Shown here in pieces: positions 20,376-30,413 of a stretch of DNA of 64,000 nucleotides. Below the pieces are notes generated by a model. That model was given only the letters and a program-made list of their open reading frames with translations, was not told the DNA's origin and did not search any database. The stretch comes from Pseudomonas sp. DY-1. GTDB lineage: Bacteria; Pseudomonadota; Gammaproteobacteria; Pseudomonadales; Pseudomonadaceae. Location of the stretch: assembly GCF_003626975.1 (NCBI RefSeq), contig NZ_CP032616.1:2976001-3040000 (forward strand), written 5' to 3'. Position numbers and translations under genes: made by a program. Position 1 is the stretch's first letter. Each line of letters begins with the position of its first letter.

Positions 20376-21464
20376 TTATTGCCCCAACTTCAGGCGCGCG
20401 GTCTCGCCGCGGACGTAAGGCGCCACATCGACCGACTGGCCGTTATAGCTGAGCTGGGCGCCACGTGCGAAGCCAAGACGAACCTCCAACGGAGCCTTGC
20501 CGGCCAACTCCAGGCTGTCGCCGGTACGCTTGAGCCCACTGACCAGCACCTTGCCGTCGGCGTCGGTGACCTGAGTCCAGCAATTGGCAGTGAACTGGAT
20601 ACGCACGACACCCTGGCCCTGCTGAGCGACTACAGGAGCCGGCGCAGGGGCCGCAGGAGCTACGGTAGCCGGAGTTGCCGCAGCCACAGGCGCCTCAGGC
20701 TGGGCAGCAGCAGGCGCGTCAGGAGCAACAGGAGCATCAGGAACGGACGACTGCACGGTCGGAGTGCTTGGAGCGACGGCAACGGTCGGCGCCTGGGCCG
20801 GAGCGGCAGGAGTGACCGCTGCGATCTCACCGGCCGGGGCAGCCGGGGCCCCGCCTTCTGCGACCTGCTGTTCAGGCTGAGCAGCGGTTTCCGGTGATAC
20901 CTGGGCAGGAGTAGACGCCTGGCTTTCCTGGGCCTCAGCTACCGCCTGGTCTTCCGGTTCGTCGAGCGGGTGGATCTGGGTTGTACCGTCGGCACTTTCC
21001 ACTTCCACATGTTCCATATTCACGCTGGCTGACTCTTCGCTGTTGCGGCTGGAGTGCTCCTGCCACCAGAAGAAACCCACCGCCCCCAATGCAAGCAGGA
21101 TGACGAAGCTGACAACACGCAGCACGCTTTGGGAAAGTCGAACCGGTTCCTCGATGCGCCCCAGGCTATGCACGCTGCTGCCCTTGGCGTCGGTTCCGGT
21201 GAAATGATCGAACTCGGCCACCAGTGCCGCCTGATCCATACCCAGCAGTTTGGCGTAGGCGCGCACGTAGCCGCGAGCAAAGGTGTGCCCTGGTAACTGG
21301 TCGAAGTCACCGGCCTCAAGCTGGCGCACTGCGTGCTCGGTCAGGTTCAAGTGGCGGGCGACCTCACCCAGGGTCAAATCCTTGCTCTCACGAGCCCTAC
21401 GCAGGGTCTCACCTGGGTTGGCGCGGGTCGCCGCTACAGCTTCGGGATGCGACGCTTTCATCAT
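20376..21464 (-). CDS. rodZ: Cytoskeletal/cell-shape protein RodZ
   Basis: A 362-residue bitopic membrane protein that couples MreB to cell-wall synthesis. An N-terminal helix-turn-helix (HTH_25) domain spans about 16-85 (GETLRRARESKDLTLGEVA). A transmembrane helix (VVSFVILLALGAVGFFWW) lies near 115-132. A long Ala/Pro/Val-rich periplasmic linker follows, then the C-terminal DUF4115 domain (about 285-362). Two Met codons in tandem begin the protein; the first overlaps the pilF stop (ATGATGA), so translation is probably coupled. Confidence 0.93.
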   Translation of the reverse strand: MMKASHPEAVAATRANPGETLRRARESKDLTLGEVARHLNLTEHAVRQLEAGDFDQLPGHTFARGYVRAYAKLLGMDQAALVAEFDHFTGTDAKGSSVHSLGRIEEPVRLSQSVLRVVSFVILLALGAVGFFWWQEHSSRNSEESASVNMEHVEVESADGTTQIHPLDEPEDQAVAEAQESQASTPAQVSPETAAQPEQQVAEGGAPAAPAGEIAAVTPAAPAQAPTVAVAPSTPTVQSSVPDAPVAPDAPAAAQPEAPVAAATPATVAPAAPAPAPVVAQQGQGVVRIQFTANCWTQVTDADGKVLVSGLKRTGDSLELAGKAPLEVRLGFARGAQLSYNGQSVDVAPYVRGETARLKLGQ

Positions 21465-22216
21465 TGCTCCGACAGGTATTGCTGATATTCCGGCGTGCCG
21501 GGATAGAGTCGCTTGAGTTGCAGACCGAGGCTGGCGGCCTGGTCGCGGTCTTCGAAAATGGTCGCCAGACGTGCGCCGAGCAGCAGGCTTCGAGCGTTCT
21601 GCGGGGCTATCTGCGAGTAGCGCTGATAGAAATCGCGGGCCGGCACGTACTGCTTATCATCGAAAGCCAGTTGAGACATTTCCAGCAATGCCAGGGGCTG
21701 CTGCCGGTTGAGGCGCAACGCCTTGTCGAAATGCTGCCTGGCCAGTGCAGGGTTGTTCATCTTCAGGGCAGTCAGGCCGAGGTTCTCGAATACCCGAGAG
21801 CGCTCTGGATAGAGGTTGTCCTCGGCGGCCTGCTGGAAGCGTTCGTAGGCATCTTTGTAGCGCCCCTGCTCGTACAGGAAGGTGCCGTAGTTGTTGAGGA
21901 TGCGCGGATCGTTGCGGGAAGACAGCGCCTTGCGATAGTGCTGGTCGGCCAGGTCCGGCTCCATCTCGGTCTGGAACACCAGCGCAAGGGCCGCATTGGC
22001 ATCCGCGTTGGACGGGTCCATCTCCAGGGCTTTCTTCAACGGCACCTTGGCACGTTCAGTAGCACCCTGCTTGAGGTAGCCGATGCCCAGGTTGATATAC
22101 GCATCGCGTGCTGCATCACGGCCCGAGTCGGTCTTCATCGGGTCGACCTGACCAGTCGACACACAGGCCGCGAGCAGTACGGTGGAAGCGAGGAGCAGCG
22201 CAGCGCGCAGGATCAT
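21461..22216 (-). CDS. pilF: Type IV pilus secretin pilotin PilF (PilW), TPR lipoprotein
   Basis: An outer-membrane lipoprotein needed for PilQ secretin assembly in type IV pili. The 251-residue protein has a lipobox LLAAC with Cys18. Residues about 40-240 are tetratricopeptide repeats (AYINLGIGYLKQGATERAKVPLKKALEMDP and successive units). Length and gene position (rlmN-pilF-rodZ) match pseudomonad PilF. No other pilus gene is nearby, which is normal for this locus. Confidence 0.93.
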   Translation of the reverse strand: MILRAALLLASTVLLAACVSTGQVDPMKTDSGRDAARDAYINLGIGYLKQGATERAKVPLKKALEMDPSNADANAALALVFQTEMEPDLADQHYRKALSSRNDPRILNNYGTFLYEQGRYKDAYERFQQAAEDNLYPERSRVFENLGLTALKMNNPALARQHFDKALRLNRQQPLALLEMSQLAFDDKQYVPARDFYQRYSQIAPQNARSLLLGARLATIFEDRDQAASLGLQLKRLYPGTPEYQQYLSEQ

Positions 22217-22229
22217 GGGTTGTCCTTCT

Positions 22230-23378
22230 CTAGTTCCGGTTCGCGGCGTTACTGGACGCCTCCGCTTCAGCGTTCAGTTGGCGCACTGCGATGTAGCGCT
22301 CGCTGCGACGGGTACGGTCCATGACCTGGCCGACCAGTTGGCCGCAAGCTGCATCGATGTCTTCGCCACGAGTGGTGCGGACGGTGACATTGTGCCCGGC
22401 CTTGTGCAACAGGTCCTGGAAGCGGCGGATCGCATTATTGCTCGGACGCTCGTAACCCGAGTGCGGGAAGGGATTGAACGGAATCAGGTTGATCTTGCAG
22501 GGGAAGTCCTTGAGCAGCTCGATCATCTGGGTGGCGTGTTCGGGCTGGTCGTTGACGTCCTTGAGCAGGGTGTATTCGACAGTCAGCACGCGCTTCTCGC
22601 CCAGGCGGGAGATGTAGCGGCGGCAGGAATCGAGCACCACGGCCAGGGGATACTTCTTGTTGATCGGCACCAACTGGTTGCGCAGCGGGTCGTTCGGCGC
22701 GTGCAGCGACAGCGCGAGGGAAACGTCGATCACCTCGCCCAGCTTGTCGATCATCGGCGCCACGCCGGAGGTAGACAGGGTCACCTTGCGCTTGGAGATG
22801 CCGTAACCGAGGTCGTCCATCATGATGTTCATGGCGGCGACCACGTTGTCGAAATTCAGCAGCGGTTCGCCCATGCCCATCATCACCACGTTGGTGATGG
22901 CACGGTCGATCTTCGCGGGGATGGTCCCGAAGGACTTGTTGGCGATCCACACCTGGCCGATCACTTCGGCGGCAGTGAGGTCGCTGTTGAAACCTTGCTT
23001 GCCCGTCGAGCAGAAACTGCAATCCAGAGCGCACCCGGCCTGGGACGAGACACACAGGGTGCCACGGCCGCCTTGCGGGATGTACACGGTTTCGACGCAG
23101 CTGCCGGAGGCCACGCGGACCACCCACTTGCGGGTGCCATCACTGGAGATGTCCTGGCTGACCACTTCCGGGCCGCGTATCTCGGCAGAGGCCTTGAGCT
23201 TGTCGCGCAAGGCCTTGCCGATATTGCTCATGGCGTCGAAATCATCGACGCCAAAGTGGTGAATCCACTTCATCACCTGACCGGCGCGGAAGCGTTTTTC
23301 CCCGATGGACTCGAAGAAGCTTTCCAGTTGCGGCTGGGTCAGACCCAGCAGATTCACTTTACCGGTCGATTCAGTCAT
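22230..23378 (-). CDS. rlmN: 23S rRNA/tRNA adenine-C2 methyltransferase RlmN
   Basis: A radical SAM enzyme that methylates C2 of A2503 in 23S rRNA and A37 in some tRNAs. The 382-residue protein has the radical SAM cluster motif CALDCSFC with Cys116, Cys120 and Cys123. The [13 protein letters not shown]-binding motif and a second catalytic Cys near the C-terminus (DAACGQL) are also present. The start [13 protein letters not shown] agrees with the family; an ATG at 23396 would add six residues. It lies between ndk and pilF. Confidence 0.95.
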   Translation of the reverse strand: MTESTGKVNLLGLTQPQLESFFESIGEKRFRAGQVMKWIHHFGVDDFDAMSNIGKALRDKLKASAEIRGPEVVSQDISSDGTRKWVVRVASGSCVETVYIPQGGRGTLCVSSQAGCALDCSFCSTGKQGFNSDLTAAEVIGQVWIANKSFGTIPAKIDRAITNVVMMGMGEPLLNFDNVVAAMNIMMDDLGYGISKRKVTLSTSGVAPMIDKLGEVIDVSLALSLHAPNDPLRNQLVPINKKYPLAVVLDSCRRYISRLGEKRVLTVEYTLLKDVNDQPEHATQMIELLKDFPCKINLIPFNPFPHSGYERPSNNAIRRFQDLLHKAGHNVTVRTTRGEDIDAACGQLVGQVMDRTRRSERYIAVRQLNAEAEASSNAANRN

Positions 23379-23402
23379 GGCTTCACCCTCTCCCATTCGC
23401 TA

Positions 23403-23834
23403 TTAGCGAATGCGAGCGCACACCTCAGTGGCGGCGAAGAAGTAGGAGATTTCGCGAGCAGCGGAAGCCTCGGAATCCGAACCGTGTACGGCGTTTTCGT
23501 CGATGGAAACGGCGTAATCGGCGCGAATGGTGCCGGCGTCGGCTTTCTTCGGATCGGTGGCACCCATCAGTTCACGGTTCTTGGCAACGGCATTCTCGCC
23601 TTCCAGAACCTGAACGACTACCGGGCCGGAAGTCATGAAGGAAACCAGGTCCTTGAAGAAGGGACGCTCTTTGTGTTCAGCGTAGAAACCGCCGGCTTCG
23701 CGCTCGGACAGTTGAACCATCTTGGCGGCAACGACGCGCAGGCCGGCCTTTTCGAAGCGGGTGATGATCTCACCCACTACGTTCTTGGCAACAGCGTCCG
23801 GCTTGATGATGGAGAGAGTACGTTCGACAGCCAT
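23403..23834 (-). CDS. ndk: Nucleoside diphosphate kinase
   Basis: Transfers the gamma-phosphate between nucleoside triphosphates and diphosphates. The 143-residue protein has the phosphohistidine His117 in NAVHGSDS and the usual [12 protein letters not shown] start. It reads from a position just beyond the isc operon terminator. A perfect TATAAT sits inside that terminator and may be its promoter. Confidence 0.97.
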   Translation of the reverse strand: MAVERTLSIIKPDAVAKNVVGEIITRFEKAGLRVVAAKMVQLSEREAGGFYAEHKERPFFKDLVSFMTSGPVVVQVLEGENAVAKNRELMGATDPKKADAGTIRADYAVSIDENAVHGSDSEASAAREISYFFAATEVCARIR

Positions 23835-23857
23835 GGAAAAACTCCAGAAACAAGGAT

Positions 23858-23895
23858 TAAAGCGAAAAATTAAACCCGCGAATTATACGCGGGTT
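23858..23895 (-). terminator. Intrinsic terminator at the end of the isc operon
   Basis: AACCCGCG, a 7-nt loop, CGCGGGTT (23873-23895), followed on the minus strand by TAATTTTTCGCTTT. The loop contains TATAAT read on the minus strand (23887-23882), so the same bases may carry the -10 box of ndk. Confidence 0.75.
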
Positions 23896-23937
23896 AGGGG
23901 GAAATGCGTAGGGCCGGAGCCCAGGGGCGGAAGCTGG

Positions 23938-24138
23938 TCAGTCGGCTTCTTCGATCCAGGCAGCCTGCACGGCCTCAAGAACCTTCTCGCCACCGCGCTG
24001 CGGGTCATCGGAGAACTCCGGCAACGCCAGAATCCAATTGTGCAGATCGACGAAATTGACGTAACGCGGGTCGACATCGGGCTTGGCTTCAGCGAGCTGG
24101 ATAGCGATTTCCAGCACATCGGTCCATTTCAGGCTCAT
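23938..24138 (-). CDS. iscX: Fe-S cluster assembly modulator IscX
   Basis: A 66-residue acidic protein (MSLKWTDVLEIA start) of the IscX/YfhJ family that binds IscS and modulates iron delivery. The conserved DPRYVNFVDLHNWILALPEF segment is clear. An in-frame TTG two codons upstream is less likely. It is the last gene of the isc operon, three bases after fdx. Confidence 0.93.
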   Translation of the reverse strand: MSLKWTDVLEIAIQLAEAKPDVDPRYVNFVDLHNWILALPEFSDDPQRGGEKVLEAVQAAWIEEAD

Positions 24139-24140
24139 GC

Positions 24141-24479
24141 TCAATGCCCCTCGGAAACCTGGTTGATGGTGTATTTCGGAATTTCCACCACCAGATCCTC
24201 GTCAGCTACCAGCGCCTGGCAGGACAGGCGGGAATTTGGCTCCAGCCCCCAGGCCTTGTCCAGCATGTCGTCTTCCAGTTCGTCGGAAGCCTCCATGGAA
24301 TTGAAGCCCTCGCGCACCACCACGTGGCAAGTGGTGCAGGCGCAGGACTTCTCGCAGGCATGTTCGATGTCGATACCGCTGCGCAGTGCGGCATTCAGGA
24401 TGCTTTCGCCCGGCTGAGCCTCGATCACGGCACCCTCGGGGCAATGCTCGGCGTGGGGCAGGAAGATGATCTGCGGCAT
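24141..24479 (-). CDS. fdx: [2Fe-2S] ferredoxin of the ISC system
   Basis: A 112-residue adrenodoxin-type ferredoxin that supplies electrons for cluster assembly. Cluster ligands are Cys42, Cys48, Cys51 (in ACEKSCACTTC) and Cys87 (RLSCQAL). The start MPQIIFLPHAEHCP is the normal one; longer in-frame starts overlap hscA. Confidence 0.95.
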   Translation of the reverse strand: MPQIIFLPHAEHCPEGAVIEAQPGESILNAALRSGIDIEHACEKSCACTTCHVVVREGFNSMEASDELEDDMLDKAWGLEPNSRLSCQALVADEDLVVEIPKYTINQVSEGH

Positions 24480-24486
24480 TTCTGGT

Positions 24487-26346
24487 TCAATCCTCGATTT
24501 CGTTGAGTCGGCGGCCGGACAGGGCTGCCTTGACGGCGGCATCCATACGACGCGCGGCAAAGGCATCGGTCACCTGGGACAGGCGCTTGATCTGGCCCTC
24601 GATGGCGACGACATCACCGCCAGCCGCCAGATCGCGCAGGGTCTGCATGCTGTCGAGGATGGCGGCGCGCTCGGCGTCATCCAACAGTCGCTCGCCATCG
24701 GCGTCCAGCGCAGCCTGGACAGCTTCCAGCAGGCGCTCGGCCTCGACCTGCTGCTCGCGCAGGGCGCGGGCATTCTTGTCTTCGCCGGCGTATTGGAAGG
24801 AGTCCTGCAGCATGCGAGATATCTCGCCATCAGTCAGTCCGTAGGACGGCTTCACCTGGATACTTGCCTCGACGCCCGAAGCCAGCTCGCGGGCAGTCAC
24901 GCCCAGCAAGCCGTCGGCGTCCACCTGGAAGGTCACGCGGATCTTCGCCGCACCCGCCACCATCGGCGGAATGCCGCGTAACTCGAAGCGTGCCAGGGAA
25001 CGGCAATCCTTGATCAGCTCGCGCTCACCCTGGAGCACGTGGATCATCATGGCCGTCTGGCCATCCTTATAGGTGGTGAAATCCTGGGCGCGGGCCACTG
25101 GAATCGTGGTGTTGCGCGGAATCACCTTCTCCATCAGCCCGCCCATGGTTTCCAGGCCGAGCGACAGTGGAATTACGTCGAGAAGCAGCAGCTCTTCACC
25201 ACGCTTGTTGCCCGCCAGCGTATCGGCCTGCACGGCCGCGCCGATGGCCACGACCTGATCAGGATCGATATCGGTCAGCGGTTGGCGGCCGAACATCTCG
25301 GCTACGGCCTCACGTACACGCGGCACGCGGGTGGAACCGCCGACCATGACAACAGCCTCGACTTCATCCAACTCGATGCCGGCATCACGCACGGCGCGAC
25401 GACAGGCCTTGAGGCTGCGGGCGACCATGGGCTCGATCAGGGAGTCGAACTGCTCACGAGTGAGCACGCCACGCCAATCGCCATGGACCAACTCGACGCG
25501 GTCGGTATCGGTCAGGGCTTCCTTGGCATCGCACGCAGCGCGCAACAGGCTGCGCTGTACGCCGGGATCGAGGTCGGCGGAAAGACCGGCCTGCTCGACC
25601 ATCCAGCCGGCAATCGCATGGTCGAAATCATCGCCGCCCAGGGCGCTGTCGCCACCGGTAGCCATGACCTCGAAGACGCCGCGGGTCAGGCGCAGGATTG
25701 AGATATCGAAGGTGCCGCCACCCAGGTCGTAGATGGCGACTACGCCTTCAGCCTGCTTATCCAGGCCATAGGCCACAGCGGCAGCGGTAGGCTCATTGAG
25801 CAGGCGCAGCACATTGAGCCCGGCAAGACGCGCGGCGTCCTTGGTGGCCTGGCGCTGAGCCTCATCGAAGTAAGCCGGCACGGTAATCACCGCACCAACC
25901 AGCTCGCCACCGAGAGTCTGCTCGGCGCGCTGGCGCAGGGCCTTGAGAATGTCAGCCGAGACTTCCACCGGGCTCTTGGCACCCTGGACGGTCTCGATGA
26001 AGGGCATGTGTGATTCGCCACCAACGAAGCGATAGGGCAGTTGCTCGCCCAACTGCTTGACGTCTTCCAGGCCGCGCCCCATGAAGCGCTTGACCGAAAT
26101 GATGGTGTTGAACGGATCACTGGCAGCAGCCTGCTTGGCACTGCGACCGACCTCGACGCGATCGGCGTGATAGCGGACGGCGGAGGGCAGGATGACCTGG
26201 CCTTCAGCATCCGGCAGGGGTTCGGCGACACCGCTGCGCACAGCAGCGACCAGCGAATTGGTAGTACCCAGGTCGATGCCAACCGCCAGGCGGCGCTGGT
26301 GCGGCTGGGGGCTCAGCCCGGGTTCGGCGATCTGCAGTAAGGCCAT
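24487..26346 (-). CDS. hscA: Fe-S assembly Hsp70 chaperone HscA
   Basis: The specialised Hsp70 that drives cluster release from IscU. The 619-residue protein has the ATPase domain ([13 protein letters not shown], then [13 protein letters not shown] and [13 protein letters not shown]) and the substrate-binding domain from about 390, which would bind the LPPVKIHC motif seen in IscU here. It lies between hscB and fdx as in other gammaproteobacteria. Confidence 0.97.
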   Translation of the reverse strand: MALLQIAEPGLSPQPHQRRLAVGIDLGTTNSLVAAVRSGVAEPLPDAEGQVILPSAVRYHADRVEVGRSAKQAAASDPFNTIISVKRFMGRGLEDVKQLGEQLPYRFVGGESHMPFIETVQGAKSPVEVSADILKALRQRAEQTLGGELVGAVITVPAYFDEAQRQATKDAARLAGLNVLRLLNEPTAAAVAYGLDKQAEGVVAIYDLGGGTFDISILRLTRGVFEVMATGGDSALGGDDFDHAIAGWMVEQAGLSADLDPGVQRSLLRAACDAKEALTDTDRVELVHGDWRGVLTREQFDSLIEPMVARSLKACRRAVRDAGIELDEVEAVVMVGGSTRVPRVREAVAEMFGRQPLTDIDPDQVVAIGAAVQADTLAGNKRGEELLLLDVIPLSLGLETMGGLMEKVIPRNTTIPVARAQDFTTYKDGQTAMMIHVLQGERELIKDCRSLARFELRGIPPMVAGAAKIRVTFQVDADGLLGVTARELASGVEASIQVKPSYGLTDGEISRMLQDSFQYAGEDKNARALREQQVEAERLLEAVQAALDADGERLLDDAERAAILDSMQTLRDLAAGGDVVAIEGQIKRLSQVTDAFAARRMDAAVKAALSGRRLNEIED

Positions 26347-26393
26347 GCTTGTCTATTTATCAGGCGTACCGGCAACCAAGACGGCATCGCGGG

Positions 26394-26915
26394 TTAATCG
26401 TCGAGGCGCTCTTCCAGTTGGCGCACTTCGTGGGTCAGCTTGTCGAGGAACTGCATACGGCGCACCAGACGCTCGGCGTCTTCGCGGCGCTCGGCATCGT
26501 CCCAGCACTCGGCAAACTCTCCATCCAGCTCCGCCTGCGCTGCCTTGAGCCGGCGCTTGAACACGCCGACACCATCAAGATCAGCACTGTCGTGCAACTC
26601 TTCCAACTCTTCGCGCCACTGCATCTGCTGCAGCAGGAACTGAGGGTCCTGCACCGTAACTTCCAGCGGCAGTTCCTTTCCCTTCAGCGCCAACAGATAA
26701 AGTGCCCTTCGCGGCGCGCTCTTCAGTGTCTGGTATGCGTCGTTAAGCTGCGCCGCACGCTCCAGCGCCAGGCGCTGCTCGCGCTCGGATGCATCGGCAA
26801 AACGGTCGGGATGGACAGTACGCGCCAGCTCGCGATAACGCGTCGCAAGCTGGTCAAGGTCCAGTCGATAACCCGGCTTCAGGTCGAACAGGGCGAAATG
26901 ACAGGGAGTTCCCAC
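26394..26915 (-). CDS. hscB: J-domain co-chaperone HscB
   Basis: Delivers IscU to HscA. The 173-residue protein starts at GTG 26915 (reading [14 protein letters not shown]), chosen because it matches pseudomonad HscB; upstream in-frame codons overlap iscA. The J domain covers about 1-75 with HPD in TVHPDRFAD. The C-terminal three-helix domain (about 90-173) is acidic and binds IscU. Confidence 0.94.
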   Translation of the reverse strand: MGTPCHFALFDLKPGYRLDLDQLATRYRELARTVHPDRFADASEREQRLALERAAQLNDAYQTLKSAPRRALYLLALKGKELPLEVTVQDPQFLLQQMQWREELEELHDSADLDGVGVFKRRLKAAQAELDGEFAECWDDAERREDAERLVRRMQFLDKLTHEVRQLEERLDD

Positions 26916-26922
26916 ACACGCC

Positions 26923-27246
26923 TCAGACGTTGAAGCTCTCGCCGCAGCCACACTCGCCGCGCACGTTAGGGTTATTGAACTTGAAGCCCTCGTTGAGCCC
27001 TTCGCGAACGAAGTCCAGCTCAGTACCATCAAGGTAGGTCAGGCTCTTGGGATCGATGATCACTTTGACGCCGTGACTCTCGAAAACCAGGTCATCCGCA
27101 GCCAACTCGTCGACGAACTCCAGCACATAGGCGAGACCGGAGCAGCCAGTCGTACGCACCCCCAGACGGATACCTTCACCCTTGCCGCGCCCATCAATGG
27201 AACGCTGCACGTGACGGGCGGCGGATTCAGTCATGCTGATGGCCAT
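26923..27246 (-). CDS. iscA: Iron-sulfur cluster assembly protein IscA
   Basis: An A-type carrier that helps mature [4Fe-4S] proteins. The 107-residue protein has the three conserved cysteines Cys35 (TTGCSG), Cys99 and Cys101 (GECGCGESF). Normal length and position after iscU. Confidence 0.96.
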   Translation of the reverse strand: MAISMTESAARHVQRSIDGRGKGEGIRLGVRTTGCSGLAYVLEFVDELAADDLVFESHGVKVIIDPKSLTYLDGTELDFVREGLNEGFKFNNPNVRGECGCGESFNV

Positions 27247-27271
27247 TGCAACTCCTTACTCGTTCGAGCAC

Positions 27272-27658
27272 TTAGAGCAGACCCTTCTTCTGCTTGTAGT
27301 CATGGACGGCCGCCTTGATGGCGTCCTCAGCCAGTACCGAGCAGTGAATCTTCACCGGCGGCAAGGCCAGTTCTTCGGCGATGGTGGTGTTCTTGATGGC
27401 AGCCGCCTCGTCCAGGGTCTTGCCCTTCATCCACTCGGTGGCGAGGGAGCTGGAAGCGATGGCGGAACCGCAGCCATAGGTCTTGAACTTGGCGTCTTCG
27501 ATGACACCCTGCTCGTTGACCTTGATCTGCAGACGCATCACGTCGCCGCAGGCCGGCGCACCGACCATGCCAGTACCCACGTTAGGGTCCTGGGCGTCGA
27601 GCTTGCCGACGTTGCGCGGGTTTTCGTAGTGGTCGATGACCTTTTCGCTGTATGCCAT
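27272..27658 (-). CDS. iscU: Fe-S cluster scaffold IscU
   Basis: The scaffold on which clusters are built. The 128-residue protein has cluster cysteines Cys37 (GAPACGD), Cys63 (YGCGSA) and Cys106, which lies within the HscA-binding motif LPPVKIHC. Confidence 0.97.
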   Translation of the reverse strand: MAYSEKVIDHYENPRNVGKLDAQDPNVGTGMVGAPACGDVMRLQIKVNEQGVIEDAKFKTYGCGSAIASSSLATEWMKGKTLDEAAAIKNTTIAEELALPPVKIHCSVLAEDAIKAAVHDYKQKKGLL

Positions 27659-27688
27659 GGTAACTATTCCTCACTCATCAGGGTGGCG

Positions 27689-28903
27689 TCAGTGCGCCTG
27701 CCATTCGACCTGGGAAAGGTCGACGCCCTCTTTATACATATCCCACAGCGGGGACAGTTCACGGAGCTTACTGACCGCTTCGCGCACCTTGGCTGCGGCG
27801 TAGTCCACTTCTTCCTCGGTCGTGAAGCGGCCGAAAGTGAAGCGGATGGAACTGTGCGCCAGCTCGTCGTTGCGACCCAGGGCACGCAGCACGTAGGACG
27901 GCTCCAGGGAGGCCGAGGTGCAGGCGGAACCGGAGGAGACCGCGAGGTCCTTGAGCGCCATGATCAGCGACTCACCTTCGACGTAATTGAAGCTGACGTT
28001 CATGTTGTGCGGCACACGTGCAGTGGCGCTGCCGTTCAGGTAGAGCTCTTCCATGCCATCGATCTGGGCCCAGAAGCGATCGGCCAGGGCCTTGATGCGC
28101 ACGCGTTCGGTGGCCATTTCCTGCTTGGCAATGTGGAAGGCCTCGCCCATGCCGACGATCTGGTGAGTAGCCAGTGTGCCGGAGCGCATGCCGCGCTCGT
28201 GACCACCGCCATGCATCATGGCTTCGAGACGCACGCGCGGCTTGCGGCGAACGTAAAGCGCGCCAATGCCTTTCGGGCCGTAGGTCTTGTGGGCAGAGAA
28301 GGACATCAGGTCAACCTTGAGCTTCTCAAGGTCAATCTCCACCTTGCCGGTGGATTGGGCGGCATCGACGTGGAAGAGGATGCCGCGGGCACGGGTCAGC
28401 TCGCCGATGGCGGCGATGTCGTTGACGGTGCCGATTTCGTTGTTCACGTGCATGACGGAAACCAGGATGGTGTCGTCACGCAGCGCAGCTTCGACCATGG
28501 AAGGAGTGATCAGGCCATCTTCACCTGGCTCCAGGTAAGTCACTTCGAAACCTTCGCGCTCCAGCTGGCGGGTGGTGTCCAGAACCGCCTTGTGCTCGAT
28601 CTTCGAGGTGATGATGTGCTTGCCCTTGCCACCGTAGAAGTGCGCAACACCCTTGATGGCCAGGTTGTCGGATTCGGTCGCACCGGAAGTCCAGACGATT
28701 TCACGAGGGTCGGCATTGACCAGCTCAGCTACCTGACGACGGGCATTCTCCACCGCCTCTTCAGCTTTCCAGCCAAACACGTGGGAACGCGAGGCGGGGT
28801 TGCCGAAGTTGCCGTCCACCAGCAGGCACTCGCTCATTTTCTGAGCGACGCGCGGGTCCACCGGCGTGGTGGCGGAGTAGTCGAGGTAGATCGGCAATTT
28901 CAT
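27689..28903 (-). CDS. iscS: Cysteine desulfurase IscS
   Basis: A PLP enzyme that moves sulfur from cysteine to IscU and to tRNA thiolation. The 404-residue protein starts [20 protein letters not shown] lysine is Lys206 ([10 protein letters not shown]) and the persulfide cysteine is Cys328 in [13 protein letters not shown]. The start at 28903 is the family start; upstream ATG (28933) adds ten unlike residues. Confidence 0.97.
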   Translation of the reverse strand: MKLPIYLDYSATTPVDPRVAQKMSECLLVDGNFGNPASRSHVFGWKAEEAVENARRQVAELVNADPREIVWTSGATESDNLAIKGVAHFYGGKGKHIITSKIEHKAVLDTTRQLEREGFEVTYLEPGEDGLITPSMVEAALRDDTILVSVMHVNNEIGTVNDIAAIGELTRARGILFHVDAAQSTGKVEIDLEKLKVDLMSFSAHKTYGPKGIGALYVRRKPRVRLEAMMHGGGHERGMRSGTLATHQIVGMGEAFHIAKQEMATERVRIKALADRFWAQIDGMEELYLNGSATARVPHNMNVSFNYVEGESLIMALKDLAVSSGSACTSASLEPSYVLRALGRNDELAHSSIRFTFGRFTTEEEVDYAAAKVREAVSKLRELSPLWDMYKEGVDLSQVEWQAH

Positions 28904-28952
28904 CGGGGCTCTCCTATCAGGTATCGGGGCCAATCACGGGCCGGCGCCCTGC

Positions 28953-29450
28953 TCAATCGATGGCGGACGCTTCAATCTTATCGAGGTGCGGCATCCTGCC
29001 ATTGCTTCCACAGCGGCGTTGATCCTGCCGTTGTGCGACCTCTTGAACCTCACGGCGGTTGACCAGATCGGCCAAACTGATGCCGCTGAGGAACTCGTGG
29101 ATCTGCAGACTCAGATCACACCAGAGGTGGTGGGTCAGACAGGTATCGCCAGAATGGCAATCGCCCAGGCCCTGACAACGAGTGGCATCCACCGACTCGT
29201 TGACCGCATCTATTACCTGGGCGACATGAATGCCGTGCATGTCGCGGGAAAGCTGGTAGCCACCGCCCGGGCCGCGAACACTGCTGACCAGATTGCCGCG
29301 GCGGAGCTTGGCGAAAAGCTGCTCGAGGTAGGACAGGGAAATGCCCTGTCGCTCGGAAATATCAGCCAGAGACACCGGCCCATGCTGCGCATGCAGCGCC
29401 AGATCGAGCATGGCGGTGACGGCGTATCGGCCTTTGGTGGTCAGTCGCAT
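28953..29450 (-). CDS. iscR: Rrf2-family Fe-S regulator IscR
   Basis: Represses the isc operon when it carries a [2Fe-2S] cluster. The 165-residue protein has an N-terminal winged helix ([19 protein letters not shown]) and cluster ligands Cys92, Cys98, Cys104 and His107. It is the first gene of the operon and lies behind a promoter with two apparent IscR sites, so negative autoregulation is expected. The C-terminal tail is basic and low in structure ([15 protein letters not shown]), and contains one extra Cys. Confidence 0.96.
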   Translation of the reverse strand: MRLTTKGRYAVTAMLDLALHAQHGPVSLADISERQGISLSYLEQLFAKLRRGNLVSSVRGPGGGYQLSRDMHGIHVAQVIDAVNESVDATRCQGLGDCHSGDTCLTHHLWCDLSLQIHEFLSGISLADLVNRREVQEVAQRQDQRRCGSNGRMPHLDKIEASAID

Positions 29451-29482
29451 GGTGAGTACCACGGGATCGCTGGAGTGCAGCG

Positions 29483-29511
29483 AGTATGCGATTCCCGACT
29501 ATTTAAGTCAA
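29483..29511 (-). promoter_or_regulatory. isc operon sigma-70 promoter
   Basis: On the minus strand TTGACT (29511-29506), a 17-base spacer and CATACT (29488-29483), about 33 bases before the iscR ATG. The -35 box lies inside the proximal IscR site. Confidence 0.8.
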
Positions 29512-29515
29512 CTAT
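29491..29515 (-). promoter_or_regulatory. IscR type 1 operator, promoter-proximal
   Basis: The minus strand reads ATAGTTGACTTAAATAGTCG followed by GGAAT. This matches the type 1 IscR consensus (imperfect dyad with GACT...AGTC) and overlaps the -35 box, a position that would block RNA polymerase. Confidence 0.75.
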
Positions 29516-29540
29516 AAGCCTGATCAAATTAGTCGGGATT
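29516..29540 (-). promoter_or_regulatory. Second IscR-like site, promoter-distal
   Basis: The minus strand reads AATCCCGACTAATTTGATCA followed by GGCTT. It aligns with the proximal site at the GACT, TC and GG positions and lies immediately beside it. Confidence 0.6.
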
Positions 29541-29636
29541 ACATCTTGCAGGGGCGTGCATGATAGCAGAGGCACATCCCGTTAGCACCCTAAGAATCCG
29601 GCCCCGAATACTGATCCAGGGCCGAATCGGAACGCG

Positions 29637-30413
29637 TCAGGCGACCGGTTTGCGCTCTTCGTCCTTGACGCCGGCGAAGTCCTCGTCGCGAAGCTCCGGC
29701 AGCGCACTGGCGCAGTAGTCACTGCCCAGCGCCGTGAGCGCCTTGCACATGCCGTCGAGGCGCTCGTCCACCGCCTGCACATGGTCCAGCAACTGGCCGA
29801 TGGCGCGAGCCACGGGGTCCGGCATGTCCTGACCAAGACCATAGGCATCGAAACCAAAACGCTCCGCGATGGCCTGGCGCTTGGCCTCCTGCTCCGGATC
29901 AGCCTTGACGATGATCCGACCGGGAATCCCAACCGCGGTGGCGCCAGCTGGTACCTCCTTGGTCACCACGGCATTGGAGCCGATCTTGGCACCCGCACCA
30001 ACGGTGAAAGGCCCAAGCACCTTGGCGCCCGCTCCAACTACCACGCCATCCTCCAGCGTCGGGTGGCGTTTGCCCTGGTTCCAGCTGGTACCTCCCAGAG
30101 TCACACCCTGGTAAAGGGTAACGTCGTTGCCGATTTCGGCAGTCTCACCAATGACGATCCCCATACCGTGATCAATGAAGAACCGCCGACCGATCTTCGC
30201 GCCGGGATGGATTTCAATACCCGTCAACCAACGACTGAAATTCGACACCAGGCGCGCCAGCCACTTCCAGCCAGCGATCCAAAGCGCATGCGCTACACGA
30301 TGCAACCAGATGGCATGCAGGCCCGGGTAACAGGTGAGCACCTCGAAGGCATTGCGCGCAGCCGGATCACGGTGGAATACGCTTTGAATGTCTTCTCGAA
30401 TGCCGTCGAACAT
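29637..30413 (-). CDS. cysE: Serine O-acetyltransferase
   Basis: Makes O-acetylserine for cysteine synthesis. The 258-residue protein has an N-terminal helical part, then hexapeptide repeats of a left-handed beta-helix ([49 protein letters not shown]). The start ATG overlaps the trmJ stop (TGATG), so the two are translationally coupled. A GTG three bases upstream is an alternative start. The C-terminal tail after the repeats is longer than in many SATs. Confidence 0.94.
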   Translation of the reverse strand: MFDGIREDIQSVFHRDPAARNAFEVLTCYPGLHAIWLHRVAHALWIAGWKWLARLVSNFSRWLTGIEIHPGAKIGRRFFIDHGMGIVIGETAEIGNDVTLYQGVTLGGTSWNQGKRHPTLEDGVVVGAGAKVLGPFTVGAGAKIGSNAVVTKEVPAGATAVGIPGRIIVKADPEQEAKRQAIAERFGFDAYGLGQDMPDPVARAIGQLLDHVQAVDERLDGMCKALTALGSDYCASALPELRDEDFAGVKDEERKPVA

